Positions 8,951-18,996 are shown, numbered from the stretch's first letter. The stretch is DNA of 64,000 nucleotides from Deferribacteres bacterium (GCA_020633675.1 JACKDE010000001.1:1240001-1304000); one strand, 5' to 3'. Notes: generated from the letters alone by a model not told the origin. Translations and numbers: made by a program.

Positions 8951-9640
8951 CTAATCATCTTTTTTTAGAATGCCGAAAAAAAGTTCAGAATCGCTTAAAT
9001 CCTGCATGATGGCATCTGGCCTGGCTGTGGCCAGCTCCTCCTGATTGTAGTCCCCGGTTGCCACAGCGATCGCTTTGGCAGAGTGCGGGCGCGCACAATA
9101 GACGTCTTTGGGAGTGTCGCCGATAATCCAGGTTGAACGTGCATGACCGTTGAGCGCAAATCGTTTTTTTAGCCGTTCAATAGCAAATGGCAGCAGCTTG
9201 TTGCGATCTTCATCGTCATCCCCATATGCACCAAACTCGAAATAGTGATCAATGCCGAAATGGCCCAATTTGATTTTTGCACACTGCGCGTAGTTTCCGG
9301 TCAGCAGACCAAGTTTGACTGCCTCGCTTTCCTGAAGCTTTTCCAAAAGTGGCTGTACACCAGGCAACATGCGCTTGGTGGCGTTAGGTCGCTCAATTTC
9401 TTCTGCCAGATAGCCTTGATAAATCTTTTTGAATGCATCGTGGCTGGCTTCAGAAAATGGCACCTTTACTTTTTCACATGCATTTTTAAAAATGATGCGA
9501 TCGGTCATGCCGGATAAGGTTAGGCCAGCCAAGGCATTTTTTACGCCAAAAACTTTTTCAAAGGCGCGATTCATGCCACGCATGCCCGCGCCTCCGGTCA
9601 AAATTAACGTCCCGTCAATATCGAAAAGTAAAATTTTCAT
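8951..9640 (-). CDS. HAD-superfamily phosphatase (phosphoglycolate-phosphatase-like)
   Basis: The 229-residue protein has the HAD motifs in order: LLFDIDGTL (nucleophile Asp and acid/base Asp, residues 4-12), LLTGN (motif II Thr), and IIGDTPKDVYCA (motif IV acidic pair), with the Lys of motif III between. A helical cap of about 75 residues after motif I puts it in subclass I, like phosphoglycolate phosphatase and related Gph/PGP enzymes. The substrate cannot be told. Its ATG follows the stop codon of the protease gene with no intervening base, so the two are almost surely translationally coupled. Confidence 0.85.
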   Translation of the reverse strand: MKILLFDIDGTLILTGGAGMRGMNRAFEKVFGVKNALAGLTLSGMTDRIIFKNACEKVKVPFSEASHDAFKKIYQGYLAEEIERPNATKRMLPGVQPLLEKLQESEAVKLGLLTGNYAQCAKIKLGHFGIDHYFEFGAYGDDDEDRNKLLPFAIERLKKRFALNGHARSTWIIGDTPKDVYCARPHSAKAIAVATGDYNQEELATARPDAIMQDLSDSELFFGILKKDD

Positions 9641-11782
9641 TTATTGATTTTCTAATTTGAATTGGCTTTTTTCTGCATTGATAGCAACATCACCGCTTTC
9701 CAGCAAAATCCAGTCGAGCAAAATATGGGCGCTTTCATCGCGGATAAAGTCGCGAAGGCGCAACGGCTCAGCATCATCGTCATTTGGGTCGGCTGGCGGC
9801 AGACCCAAGGCTGCACGCCTCTCATTTTCACGTTTCAATCTTTTTTCCTGGCGTTGTTTGCGCTCTTCTTTGCGGATTTGTTCGTTCAGGGAGATACTGT
9901 TCTTAGCATCTTCTTCCGCCATTTCACGAATGTCTTCTGCTAAATATTGAAACTCACGATTGCCAGCAATTCGCTTTTTATGACGAAGTTGCAGTTTTTT
10001 GACGGCAGTTTCAACATCACCATATTTTTGAAAGCGTGCCGGCTTGATTTGATCCCACATGAGCGCATTGACCAGAGAACTCTCGCCAAAATCCAGTGCG
10101 CTGTGGCGCGAAGGGAAAGAAATATCTGGAATTACACCGCGGTGCTGGGTGCTGCCGCCATTGACGCGGTAGAATTTGGCCATGGTCACTTTGATGCGGC
10201 CAAATGGCGAACCACCACCATCCCTTGACGCCAATCGTCCGGGAATAAAGCGGTCCAGTGAGATCAATTGCTGCACTGTGCCTTTGCCGAAAGTTTGGTT
10301 GCCGACGATCAGCCCGCGACCGTAATCCTGAATGGCTGCCGCAAAGATTTCCGAGGCGGATGCGCTGTATTCATCCACCATGACCATCAGCGGGCCATCG
10401 TAAAACAGGCCACTTTCGGTATCTTTCTCAATTTCAATATAGCCATTTGACTGCCGCACCTGTACCACTGGTCCCTGGTCAATGAATAGTCCGGTCAGGC
10501 GAATCGCTTCCTGCAATGAACCGCCACCGTTACCACGCAAATCGATGATCAACCCGTCAATTCTATTTTGCTGTTTCAATTTGGCGATGAGCTCTTTCAC
10601 ATCGGTTGTTGTGCTCTTCACTTCTTTGTCGTTGCGCGCCTGCGCTTCGAAATCGAAGTAAAAGGTGGGGATTTCGATGACGCCAATGCTGAATTGTTTA
10701 CTACCATGTTCGATCTGCACGGTGTCGCTTTTGGCTGCTTGTTCTTCCAGCTTAACCTTATCTCGCGTGAGGGTGACATAGCGCGTCATGCCGCTGGCAA
10801 TGTCGCCACCTGGAATGATTTGCAAACGCACAGCCGAACCTTTATGCCCGCGAATGCGCTGCACAACATCGTCAAGCTTCCAGCCGATGACATCGAGAAT
10901 TTTACCGTCATTGTGCTCGTCAACACCGATGATATAATCATTTGCCTTCAGCCGCTTATCCAGGTCAGCAGGGCCACCAGGAATAATCTCGACAACCCGC
11001 ACATATTCATTTTCGGTGGTCAGTCTGGCGCCGATGCCCTCGAAGCTGAGGCTCATCCGAATGCCGAAGTTTTCTGAGGTAATCGGTGAAAAATAATTGG
11101 TATGCGGGTCAAGCGATTGGGTGTAGGCGTTCATAAACAGCTCAAACACTTCTTCGCTATCATATTGATTGATCCGACGCTGGATGTTTTGGTATCGCTT
11201 CACCAAAATATCTTCAATATCAGCCTGCTCTTTGCCAGCCAATTTTAAATTCAGTGCCTCGCTTTTTAGACGCTTGTGCCACTTTTTGTCAAGAGCTGCT
11301 AAATCGGTTGGCCACGGTTCGTCATCCTGGTCATAGACGAGTTCTTCGTCCACAGTGAAATCATATTTTTCTTTCAAGTCGCTTTGAAGATTATCGAGCC
11401 GCGCATTGACGCGACGCTTGAACACATTGAAAATTTCGAATGCAGGATCCAGATTGCCACCGAAAATGAAATCATCCATTTCATGCCGATATTTCTCGAA
11501 ATGTTCTATATCGGAAGCCATGAAATAATTCTTGCCGGGATCAAGCCGTTTGATATATCGGTCAAGAATTGCGGATGACAACGAATCGTTCAACTCGAGC
11601 TGGCTATAGTGAAAGCGGCTGAGTAATCTGGATACAGTTTTGTCCACCTGGCTATGGACAGACTCGGGCTGCAGCACTTGCGCGCCGCTCGAACCAACCA
11701 GAATGGATAGTAAAAAGCCGATAACGAATCTGGTTACGTATTGCTTGCCATTCGTAATCTTTTGATTTCGGCTGCTGATCAT
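9641..11782 (-). CDS. prc: Carboxy-terminal processing protease (Prc/Tsp, S41)
   Basis: The 713-residue protein carries an N-terminal signal segment (residues about 16-34), a helical N-domain, a PDZ domain (about 245-335) and an S41 serine protease domain. The catalytic triad of the Tsp/Prc type can be placed as S475 (in EYSASASEIF), D486 and K500 (in TFGKGTVQQL); the 11- and 25-residue spacing equals that of E. coli Tsp. A long charged C-terminal region follows, as in other Prc proteins. In Gram-negative cells these proteases act in the periplasm on proteins with nonpolar C-termini and on cell-wall hydrolases. AAGGAG precedes the ATG. The gene is followed directly by the HAD gene. Confidence 0.92.
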   Translation of the reverse strand: MISSRNQKITNGKQYVTRFVIGFLLSILVGSSGAQVLQPESVHSQVDKTVSRLLSRFHYSQLELNDSLSSAILDRYIKRLDPGKNYFMASDIEHFEKYRHEMDDFIFGGNLDPAFEIFNVFKRRVNARLDNLQSDLKEKYDFTVDEELVYDQDDEPWPTDLAALDKKWHKRLKSEALNLKLAGKEQADIEDILVKRYQNIQRRINQYDSEEVFELFMNAYTQSLDPHTNYFSPITSENFGIRMSLSFEGIGARLTTENEYVRVVEIIPGGPADLDKRLKANDYIIGVDEHNDGKILDVIGWKLDDVVQRIRGHKGSAVRLQIIPGGDIASGMTRYVTLTRDKVKLEEQAAKSDTVQIEHGSKQFSIGVIEIPTFYFDFEAQARNDKEVKSTTTDVKELIAKLKQQNRIDGLIIDLRGNGGGSLQEAIRLTGLFIDQGPVVQVRQSNGYIEIEKDTESGLFYDGPLMVMVDEYSASASEIFAAAIQDYGRGLIVGNQTFGKGTVQQLISLDRFIPGRLASRDGGGSPFGRIKVTMAKFYRVNGGSTQHRGVIPDISFPSRHSALDFGESSLVNALMWDQIKPARFQKYGDVETAVKKLQLRHKKRIAGNREFQYLAEDIREMAEEDAKNSISLNEQIRKEERKQRQEKRLKRENERRAALGLPPADPNDDDAEPLRLRDFIRDESAHILLDWILLESGDVAINAEKSQFKLENQ

Positions 11783-12011
11783 TAGTTCGCTCCTTCCCAG
11801 TGTAAATGGGTGACTTGATAAAATGTCACTTGGGAATTGTTAGAGTTGGGACGATTTGTGTCGCAAATTCGTTGTAAAATGCGGCAATGTTGATTGATGA
11901 AATGTCATTTTGACTGAGCATAATGAATGAACATCACAGGATGAAGGATTGTTCCATGATGGGCAAAGTCAAAATAATCCATTGGATTGAAAAAAACAAG
12001 AACTCTCTCGA

Positions 12012-14378
12012 TCACTTTATCCGCGTAATTCGCTCGCCATTTGATGAAAAAACAAATGCGCCGGACAGGTCGGTGCGCAGCGTATCGCAGCCGAGTGCTG
12101 CCAATTTTGCAGTCACTTCCGGCGCGGGATGCTGAAATCGATTGAACGCACCAAGCGACAGCACTGCAAATTTTGGCGTGACTTGCTCAAGAAATGCCTG
12201 CGAACTGGATGTCTTGCTACCGTGATGGCCAACTTGCAGCAGATCTGAATCTAAAAGGTCGCGGTAAGCCAGCAATTGCTGCTCACCCGGGCTTTCGGTG
12301 TCGCCAGTAAATAGCACGGCTGTCTTGCCATAGCGGATCTGCAAGGCAAGTGAAGCGTGATTGAGATGGTCTTGCCTTTTCGCGTCTGATGGATTTGGGC
12401 CGGCAATCCATACTTTGACCGGCCTAAAATTATTCAATACCTGGCCTCGTTGAGCTATATGTACCGGCACCTCAAGCTTTTGCAAAATATCAATTAAGTC
12501 CTGGAACGATTCGCTTTCATAACTGGTATCCGCAAAGAAGATGTTTTCGACTTCTATTTTTGCTAAAATTGATGGCAAACCACCAAAATGATCGAGATGC
12601 GGGTGGGTAATGAATACAGCATCGAGACGCTTGATGCCTGCGCGCTGCAAGTAAGGCAAAATAATGCGTTCTCCAGCATCGTACCCCGGCGAGGCTGGCC
12701 CGGCATCGATAAGAATGGTCTTGCCTGTGGGCGTTTGCAGCAGGCTGGCATCGCCTTGTCCAATATCGAAACAAATGACTTTGAACGTCGGCTTTTGCCA
12801 AATTGCCTTTTGCCACGCCACAACATTAAGAATGCATAAAATAGCACATAGAGCAAAAAATCGAATCCGAAAATGACGGTATGCGAATGCAAGAAGCATA
12901 ATGGCGAGATAGAGGGCAAGAAGCCAGGCAGGAGGAAAATAGTTTTCAACATTGGCGAAAGGCAAAGCCGCCAAATATGCAGTCATCTTAAACGCAAATT
13001 GTAGCAAGATTTCTGGCAAAAAGCTGGCGAGCATTGCAAGGAAAGAAGATGCAGGCAGAACTAAAAGACAAACAAAGCTCGCAGTGACCACGGCAAACAC
13101 TAACGGTATCATCACCAGGTTGGCAAAAATGCCGATGAAGGAAAAAGTACCAAAATGGTGAAGCGAAAAGGGTAGTGTCGCGATTTGTGCAGCCGTGGAA
13201 ACAGCCAGCAACTGAAACATCCATTTAAAAAATCGGAATCGGTAAAGTGTTGAAATCCATGCAAACTTGCGCAAGACCATTTCAATTTTTGGATAGAAAT
13301 AGAGAATGCCCGCTACTGCTGCAAAAGAAAGCTGGAAGCCAACGTTCAGTAAATCCTGCGGATTCCATAGCAACAAGATTATCGCCGCAACGGCAAGTAG
13401 GTTCCCCGAAGCGATTGGCCGATCGCGGAATCGGCCGATAAGGAGGATACTGGCCATTATGGAAGCGCGCACAACCGGAGGCTTGAGCCCGGTGATGCCA
13501 GCGTAAATCCAAATGCTGCAAAAGACCAAAACCAGCGAATAGCGCTCAGGTAGACGGAACATGCGTGCAATTAATAAACAGATTGCGATGACGAAGCCAA
13601 CATGCAATCCCGAAACAGCCAGAATGTGGATGACGCCGCTCCGAACGAAGTTTTGCGAAATGCTTTCATCGATTTCACTGCGATCACCGAGCAACAGCCC
13701 GCGCAGCAGGTCAGCGGATTGCTTGCTGAACAGTGAATCCAGGCTGGCGCCAACAGAATGGTGAATATCGCTAATCCAGCTTTGCACGGGCAACAATGGT
13801 GTACGCGCTTCACCCGTCGCGGCGATCCAACCATCCTTTCGCACCCTTAGGATTGCCTGAATGCCATGTTGATGCAGGTAACGCTGCTGGGCGAACCCAC
13901 CTGGATTGCGCATGGCAACCGGCCACACCAGGTTCCCGGATGCCAAAATTTGCTGGTGCAGGTGAAACAACATGGGCGGTTCCGTCACGATAACACGCAT
14001 TTTGCCCTTTGTGTTGCGCCAACCATTTGCTGTCGCTACGGCCTGCAATCTGAGCGTGAACATCATGCTCTTCTCGGCTACAGCAGGCTCGGAGTCGACG
14101 AAACCGATGACACGCATAAACGAGTAGGTCGGTACCTCCGCCAGTTCAGGATCGATGACCGCGGTTTTCTGAAAAGCGGAGTGCAGATGACCGAGCATAA
14201 GAATAGATGCCAGCAAAAATGCTGTGCAGCAGCGCCGCCAAGCGATGCAAACTGCAGCTGCGATTAACAATAGCGACGTGAGAAGGATGGCGCTGGTTAG
14301 AGAAATACTGGATGCTTCCGCGCTGAGAATGCCGACCATGAGCGCCAGCGCGACAGCAATAAGTGGTTGCTTCCTCAT
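12012..14378 (-). CDS. comEC: ComEC/Rec2 DNA-uptake channel protein
   Basis: The 788-residue protein has the full ComEC layout: hydrophobic N-terminal segments and an OB-like DUF4131 region (1 to about 200), the Competence membrane domain (about 210-500; GLLLGDRSEID and ILAVSGLHVGF are diagnostic), and a C-terminal metallo-beta-lactamase domain (about 530-785) with GQGDASLLQ and THPHLDHFGG (near residue 590). It forms the inner-membrane channel for incoming single-stranded DNA in natural transformation. The start follows GGGGGA and lies 24 bases after coaE, so the two are probably cotranscribed. No other com gene is in the window. Confidence 0.93.
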   Translation of the reverse strand: MRKQPLIAVALALMVGILSAEASSISLTSAILLTSLLLIAAAVCIAWRRCCTAFLLASILMLGHLHSAFQKTAVIDPELAEVPTYSFMRVIGFVDSEPAVAEKSMMFTLRLQAVATANGWRNTKGKMRVIVTEPPMLFHLHQQILASGNLVWPVAMRNPGGFAQQRYLHQHGIQAILRVRKDGWIAATGEARTPLLPVQSWISDIHHSVGASLDSLFSKQSADLLRGLLLGDRSEIDESISQNFVRSGVIHILAVSGLHVGFVIAICLLIARMFRLPERYSLVLVFCSIWIYAGITGLKPPVVRASIMASILLIGRFRDRPIASGNLLAVAAIILLLWNPQDLLNVGFQLSFAAVAGILYFYPKIEMVLRKFAWISTLYRFRFFKWMFQLLAVSTAAQIATLPFSLHHFGTFSFIGIFANLVMIPLVFAVVTASFVCLLVLPASSFLAMLASFLPEILLQFAFKMTAYLAALPFANVENYFPPAWLLALYLAIMLLAFAYRHFRIRFFALCAILCILNVVAWQKAIWQKPTFKVICFDIGQGDASLLQTPTGKTILIDAGPASPGYDAGERIILPYLQRAGIKRLDAVFITHPHLDHFGGLPSILAKIEVENIFFADTSYESESFQDLIDILQKLEVPVHIAQRGQVLNNFRPVKVWIAGPNPSDAKRQDHLNHASLALQIRYGKTAVLFTGDTESPGEQQLLAYRDLLDSDLLQVGHHGSKTSSSQAFLEQVTPKFAVLSLGAFNRFQHPAPEVTAKLAALGCDTLRTDLSGAFVFSSNGERITRIK

Positions 14379-14401
14379 CGTTCCCCCGAATCACCCCTAC
14401 T

Positions 14402-15025
14402 TTAGGACAGAGCTATGGCAAGCTTTCGCAATTTATCCAGCAATTGGCCGACAGCACGCGCCAAATCTGCGAGCGTACCGTTGTTATCGATAATGAAATC
14501 GGCCTGGGCCGCTTTCTTTTCGACAGGTATTTGATGCGCCATGCGCGCACGGATTTGTTCATGAGAAACGCCGTCGCGCCGGAGCAGCCAGACAAGACGT
14601 TTGTTCATGGGAGCGGTAACCACGACCATTTTGTCCATTTGCTTGTGCCAGCCAGTTTCATAAAAAAGCGCAGCCTCGATGACCACAAATTTTTCGCCAG
14701 CGTTGGCGAAATGCGCGACCTGCTCATCAGTGTATTCAAAAACCAGTGGGTGCAAAATAGCATTCAGCGCAGCGATCGCCGACGAGTCGCCGAATACTCG
14801 TGTTGCGAGAATGTGGCGCTGCAGCGTGCCATCCGGCGCATAAACATCGTCGCCGAATTTTTGTTTGATCGCTGCAATTGCCCTCGCATCTGCGGCAGCG
14901 ATCTGCCTGGACACCGTATCGGCGTCGATCGTTGGCACACCACGCTCAGCAAGCTGTTTGCGCACTTGTGATTTACCACAGCCAATACCGCCTGTCAGAC
15001 CAATTTTCAAGATTTTGGATGCCAT
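14402..15025 (-). CDS. coaE: Dephospho-CoA kinase
   Basis: The 207-residue protein opens with KIGLTGGIGCGKS (P-loop, residues 11-18 from the chosen ATG), followed by the conserved D of 'IDADTVSR' and the lid and core regions 'LHPLVFEY', 'ALFYETGW' and 'RRDGVSHEQIRARM'. It catalyses the last step of coenzyme A synthesis, ATP-dependent phosphorylation of dephospho-CoA. The ATG at 15025 is preferred to a TTG 42 bases upstream because the P-loop then sits at its usual distance from the N-terminus; neither start has a strong ribosome site. It lies between a saccharopine dehydrogenase gene and comEC on the same strand. Confidence 0.93.
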   Translation of the reverse strand: MASKILKIGLTGGIGCGKSQVRKQLAERGVPTIDADTVSRQIAAADARAIAAIKQKFGDDVYAPDGTLQRHILATRVFGDSSAIAALNAILHPLVFEYTDEQVAHFANAGEKFVVIEAALFYETGWHKQMDKMVVVTAPMNKRLVWLLRRDGVSHEQIRARMAHQIPVEKKAAQADFIIDNNGTLADLARAVGQLLDKLRKLAIALS

Positions 15026-15114
15026 ATCTTTGTTGTCAATTGAAAGCCTGTTTTTTGCAAAAAGCAAAATTCAAGCCCGGCAGTCAATAACAAAAACACC
15101 AATTCAAAAGAGGG

Positions 15115-16452
15115 CTAAGGCATACGTGCTGCTTCGAGCGGTTCAATCCTTTCGCTATAACCGATACCAAGCTGAAGCAGCTCTTCCAAAACCGGTTGGT
15201 AAATCTCGGGGACTACCGGAATCTGTACACCACTCAATTGAATTTTGCCCTGCAAATAAAGATGTGCTGCCACGGCTGCCGGCAATCCAACGGTTTTGGA
15301 CATCGCCATGTAGCCATTCGGTTCACCATATTCGAGCAAGCGCGCGGTGATACGTTCATGATGGTCGGGATAAGCCGCGATGAAGTCGTGATAAAGCAGA
15401 ACCATATCACGCTCACCAGGCGAATATTGCATGTTGTCGATCATTAATTTGACCAAAAAATCAATTGGTCGCAAAGGACTTTTGGTTGCAGTGAAAATCT
15501 TATTGCTAAACAGCCCAAGCCAGTCGAGCTTGCTGTAGATTGCTTCGATATTACTGTCTTTGACGCGCTGCTGCAAGGCCGGGCGCAATTCGCCGTGCAG
15601 ACCTGTGATACGCTCGAAGATTTGCCGGTAGCTCATGCCTGCCGGATCATCGATAGGCTGGTCGTCAAGGAGGCCGAGATGGTGCACTGCACTCATCATC
15701 TCTGTCCAGCCCGGATAGCGTAGCGTCGCGCGCATGATCGACGGCGTGTCCTCGAGGTGATAGCGCTGCAAATAGGGCAGGGAGTCGCGGTTTGGATAGG
15801 CCTCGTAGGTCACACCATCAATTTGAATTGGCCAGGTATGCTGCAAAATATCTTTGCCGGCCATGTTGATGACTTTGCCGTCCTGCATGTATTTGGCGTC
15901 GCTTTTGGCGGCAACCAATACGCCTTTTGGGCTCCAGGAAAATTTATAATGCCATGGGTTGGTATCTGCGTCTGGCGCAGGAAATCCACCGGCATAGGAT
16001 TTAAAGGAGATGATACGTCCGCCTTTGGCTTTGACATTGTGGATAATTTGCATGGCTGAAATGTGGTCAAAGCCGGGATCGAGTCCAACTTCCTTTAAAA
16101 TCAGCACGCTTTTTTCGCGTGCAGGCTTGTCGAGTTGATAGATTTCTTCCTTGGCATAAGATGTGGTAAGCATCGATTTGTGTTGCGCCACACACATTTT
16201 TGCAACACGAGTGTGAAATTCATACGGTAGCATGCTGGCAACAAAATCATGCGAGCCTATTTGCTCTGAAACGGCTGCATCATCCATGATATTGAGCGCC
16301 ATTGCTGTTGTATGATCGCGGTTTTTAGTGACATTTTGTGCTTCTTCAACTGTCAAGCCTGTAACCGTCAAGTGATAGTCATTTTGCGCATAGAGGTAAT
16401 CAACCAGTGGCTTTGCAGTAAAACCTGATCCCAAAACAAGAATGCGTTTCAT
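15115..16452 (-). CDS. Saccharopine dehydrogenase (glutamate-forming type)
   Basis: The 445-residue protein starts with a Rossmann motif VLGSGFTAKPLVDYL and matches the LYS9/AASS C-terminal saccharopine dehydrogenase: 'VASMLPYEFHTRVAKMC', 'EVGLDPGFDHISAM', 'SYAGGFPAPDADTNPWHYKF' and 'TLRYPGWTEMM' are all typical. It converts saccharopine to aminoadipate semialdehyde and glutamate (or the reverse). The start at 16452 is supported by AAAGGAAC six bases upstream; an in-frame ATG 18 bases earlier is less likely. The partner lysine-ketoglutarate-reductase gene lies immediately upstream on the same strand, so the pair reproduces the bifunctional eukaryotic AASS as two genes. Confidence 0.88.
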   Translation of the reverse strand: MKRILVLGSGFTAKPLVDYLYAQNDYHLTVTGLTVEEAQNVTKNRDHTTAMALNIMDDAAVSEQIGSHDFVASMLPYEFHTRVAKMCVAQHKSMLTTSYAKEEIYQLDKPAREKSVLILKEVGLDPGFDHISAMQIIHNVKAKGGRIISFKSYAGGFPAPDADTNPWHYKFSWSPKGVLVAAKSDAKYMQDGKVINMAGKDILQHTWPIQIDGVTYEAYPNRDSLPYLQRYHLEDTPSIMRATLRYPGWTEMMSAVHHLGLLDDQPIDDPAGMSYRQIFERITGLHGELRPALQQRVKDSNIEAIYSKLDWLGLFSNKIFTATKSPLRPIDFLVKLMIDNMQYSPGERDMVLLYHDFIAAYPDHHERITARLLEYGEPNGYMAMSKTVGLPAAVAAHLYLQGKIQLSGVQIPVVPEIYQPVLEELLQLGIGYSERIEPLEAARMP

Positions 16453-16591
16453 GTAAAGTTCCTTTGGCATTATTTATTCTTTGCGACAGCGGCTTTAGAT
16501 TTCCATTCATGCGAGATCAAGTGCTGCCCTGCTGTTGCCCGAATTTGATGCACGCGCAGTATTGAACGCGTGGATTTCAGATCAAAGTGTG

Positions 16592-17917
16592 TTAGGTGGT
16601 TTTTTGAAGAGACCGCTGCAAATAACGAAAGGACTCGGTCAGTTGACCTTGGTGCGCGATCACAGCTCGTGCAAATGCTGGCGGCAATTCAAGGTGTTTC
16701 TCAGCCAGCTCAAAATTTGCGTGTGCGAGCGATGGGACAAAAGGCAGCAAGGCATCGCCAAAAAAAGCTGATGCCTCGCGCGGCAATTCACTCGGCAATT
16801 TATCCACAGCCAAAATCACAGGGCCGTTGTCTTCCCAACCATCGATGGTTTCGCGCGTGAAGGGATTATAGACATAGACTGGATTGTCGGAGTTGGTCGC
16901 GCGGTAGTTGCACTCAATCGAGCCACGAATATCGTTGGTGATGTCGCCGATGACGCGGAGTCTCGGCATTTCCGGGCTGGCATATAGTGATTTGACTGCC
17001 TGTTCTGTTACCAGCTTGGGCTGGCCTGGTTCCCAGTAAACGCCGTTTATCAGAATGGTCAAATAGGGCAAATACTGCTCGAAATTATTTTCGAAAGCAC
17101 CGGGATTGCCAGCAAACTCGGTTGCCGAGAAAGGGCGATCGCTGCTGGCAGGGCGGAAGCGATGTTGGCGCTGAAAGATTGCTTTTTGCACTAAATGCGG
17201 TTTTTTTTCTGTCTTGTGCAGATTTTCCGGTTCAACCACTGCAGGCTGTAATAAATCATAAATCTCCTGGGCACCATGTGAGACATGGCCGGAGCCGGTA
17301 AAGCCACATACAAACGGACAGATTTCGTCCGGCAGGCCATCGCGCCGGATTTTCTCCCCGATTTCACGGACCGCTTGCCTGGCAGCCTGCAAAGATGGGT
17401 ACTTATTGGCTTGCTTCAACTCAGCAAATGGCGTTGGAATGCCTTCCCAAAGCAGGCGCTGCCCCAACGTCCACAAGGAATCGATCATCCCTGCATAGCC
17501 TGCAAATTCACCGAAAAGAATGAGCCTGCGATTGTGGCCGTCCGTGACTTTTTCATAATCGATCAGCGTGCATTCCATTTCAAGCATTTTTTGAAGCATA
17601 CTCATGTTGTAGTGCTGACCTTTAATGGTATGTGAAAAAAAACAGTAAGCATGTTCGGGCAAGAATGCATCAACCGGAATCTCTTTCACACCGAAAATGA
17701 TGTTGCACCGGCTCAAATCTTCTGTGATCAGGGCGCCGGCTGCTTGGTACTGCTCTACTTCAAATATGCGGTTTGGCGCCGGACAAACCAGAACTTCGAT
17801 GCCGTGTGTGCTGGTCAATTCCTGCACATGTTTCGGGGTGAGCGGGGCGCGCTGCTCGGTGTGGTCTTTATCCTCTTGGCGAATACCGATTCTGCCCGGG
17901 ATGGTGTTCTTAGCCAT
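16592..17917 (-). CDS. Lysine-ketoglutarate reductase (saccharopine-forming)
   Basis: The 441-residue protein resembles the N-terminal half of AASS: an AlaDH/PNT-like N-domain ('IGIRQEDKDHTEQRAPLTP', 'VKEIP') and a Rossmann-like second domain ('FVCGFTGSGHVSHGAQEIYDLL'). 'DITNDIRGSIECNYRAT' and 'DNPVYVYNPFTRETIDGWE' are conserved LKR segments. It would condense lysine and 2-oxoglutarate to saccharopine with NAD(P)H. The gene ends 139 bases before the saccharopine dehydrogenase start on the same strand. Together they serve lysine degradation or, less often, lysine synthesis. No other lysine gene is present to decide between these. Confidence 0.87.
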   Translation of the reverse strand: MAKNTIPGRIGIRQEDKDHTEQRAPLTPKHVQELTSTHGIEVLVCPAPNRIFEVEQYQAAGALITEDLSRCNIIFGVKEIPVDAFLPEHAYCFFSHTIKGQHYNMSMLQKMLEMECTLIDYEKVTDGHNRRLILFGEFAGYAGMIDSLWTLGQRLLWEGIPTPFAELKQANKYPSLQAARQAVREIGEKIRRDGLPDEICPFVCGFTGSGHVSHGAQEIYDLLQPAVVEPENLHKTEKKPHLVQKAIFQRQHRFRPASSDRPFSATEFAGNPGAFENNFEQYLPYLTILINGVYWEPGQPKLVTEQAVKSLYASPEMPRLRVIGDITNDIRGSIECNYRATNSDNPVYVYNPFTRETIDGWEDNGPVILAVDKLPSELPREASAFFGDALLPFVPSLAHANFELAEKHLELPPAFARAVIAHQGQLTESFRYLQRSLQKTT

Positions 17918-18231
17918 GCCATTCCTTTCGATTTAACATAGGGTGTCCGTTCTTTGTTGTTTGCCATGCTTCTGAAAAGCCAAAATATAAATTTGTCTGA
18001 TAGAACAGCCATAAAAAACGGCCGTAATATACAAAAAACTTTCCATGACTGAAAGCACCGGTTTAACTGAATTTGTTTGGTTCTCAAAATTTTATTTGCT
18101 ATGGTTTTTCTAACTTGCTTCGAGAACGAAATTCGAAAGCGGCTTTGCTGCCTATAAAAATTGTTGATAAATGAGTGCGCCTGTGCCTGGCTGCTCATAA
18201 AGCTCTTTCATGAACGCACATGGAGAATACA
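17918..18231. other. Divergent promoter region
   Basis: The 314-base gap lies between the minus-strand LKR gene and the plus-strand redoxin-like gene and must hold both promoters. It is AT-rich around 17980-18130. I see no gene and no clear operator. Confidence 0.4.
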
Positions 18232-18996
18232 ATGCAAAGGAAAAATATGTGGTTGGCGATGTCGGCTCTGGTTTCGCTGCTATGGGTGCACACTGAGGTT
18301 GTTGCACAAGAGCAAGCCTGCTATCAAATTGGCGAAACCATTGCTCCTGAGGTGACGGTGGTAAATGCCAATGGTGAGCAACAAAATCTTCTGGAGTTAA
18401 TTGATTCCGAGACGAAACTGATTTACCTTGTGATTTTTGGAGGACCGAGCCTGAATCCAGAGCACAGTGAAGGCGGTTTATGGTGCGAAGATTCGTTCAA
18501 CGATTTGCCGATTTCCAATTTTATTGCGCGCAAATATGGCGAAAAAGGCGTGAAAGTGGTGCCGGTCGTGTGTCCACCAGTCTACCACGAACGGCGCTTT
18601 GGTTACCCGGTTGACGCTTTTATGAAAACCGCCCAATCTGAAAATTCCTTTCAAAAGGCATTCAAAAGCTTTGTCGGCGCAACTGCCAAACTGCAAAACG
18701 CCCGTATCATTCCGTTCGAGACAGTCTATTTCGATCCACAATTCCGGCTGATGTTCAATTATAGCGCCATGTCGGATGTGAATGAATATGCCGGTGAAAT
18801 GGCAGATTGGCTGGGCAAGCTCAAACCCTGTGGCGACGACCAGCGCTATTCCACGCCGACCATTTGGCTGCTTTCTCCACAGGGCGAGGTGCTGCACACC
18901 CCTTTTTACGGTAACCGTTTTATGACCGGCAGGCTCAAAATCAGCTTCACCATCCGCGACGTCGATGCTGCCGTGGCAGAGTTGTTGGCTAAGTAA
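18232..18996 (+). CDS. Exported redoxin-like protein
   Basis: The ATG at 18232 follows GGAG with six-base spacing; an ATG four codons earlier lacks this. The 254-residue product has a signal peptide (about residues 1-26, ending VVAQ) and a thioredoxin-like domain: 'IGETIAPEVTVVNANGEQ' resembles the opening of AhpC/TSA redoxins. The usual CXXC or PXXXTXXC site is not present; instead a single Cys lies in GGLWCEDSF. The mature protein has further Cys residues ('VVPVVCPPV', 'KLKPCGDD'). Function is unknown: it may be a peroxiredoxin relative or a non-catalytic thioredoxin-fold protein. A sialidase-fold lipoprotein follows after 45 bases. Confidence 0.55.
   Translation: MQRKNMWLAMSALVSLLWVHTEVVAQEQACYQIGETIAPEVTVVNANGEQQNLLELIDSETKLIYLVIFGGPSLNPEHSEGGLWCEDSFNDLPISNFIARKYGEKGVKVVPVVCPPVYHERRFGYPVDAFMKTAQSENSFQKAFKSFVGATAKLQNARIIPFETVYFDPQFRLMFNYSAMSDVNEYAGEMADWLGKLKPCGDDQRYSTPTIWLLSPQGEVLHTPFYGNRFMTGRLKISFTIRDVDAAVAELLAK

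Noticed and set aside
10568..11077. A 169-residue plus-strand frame opposite the Prc protease
   Set aside because: It is a shadow of the PDZ and protease coding region; the minus-strand catalytic triad spacing is exact.
13247..14267. Several plus-strand frames opposite comEC
   Set aside because: All are antisense to the ComEC membrane domain and show no ribosome site or domain.
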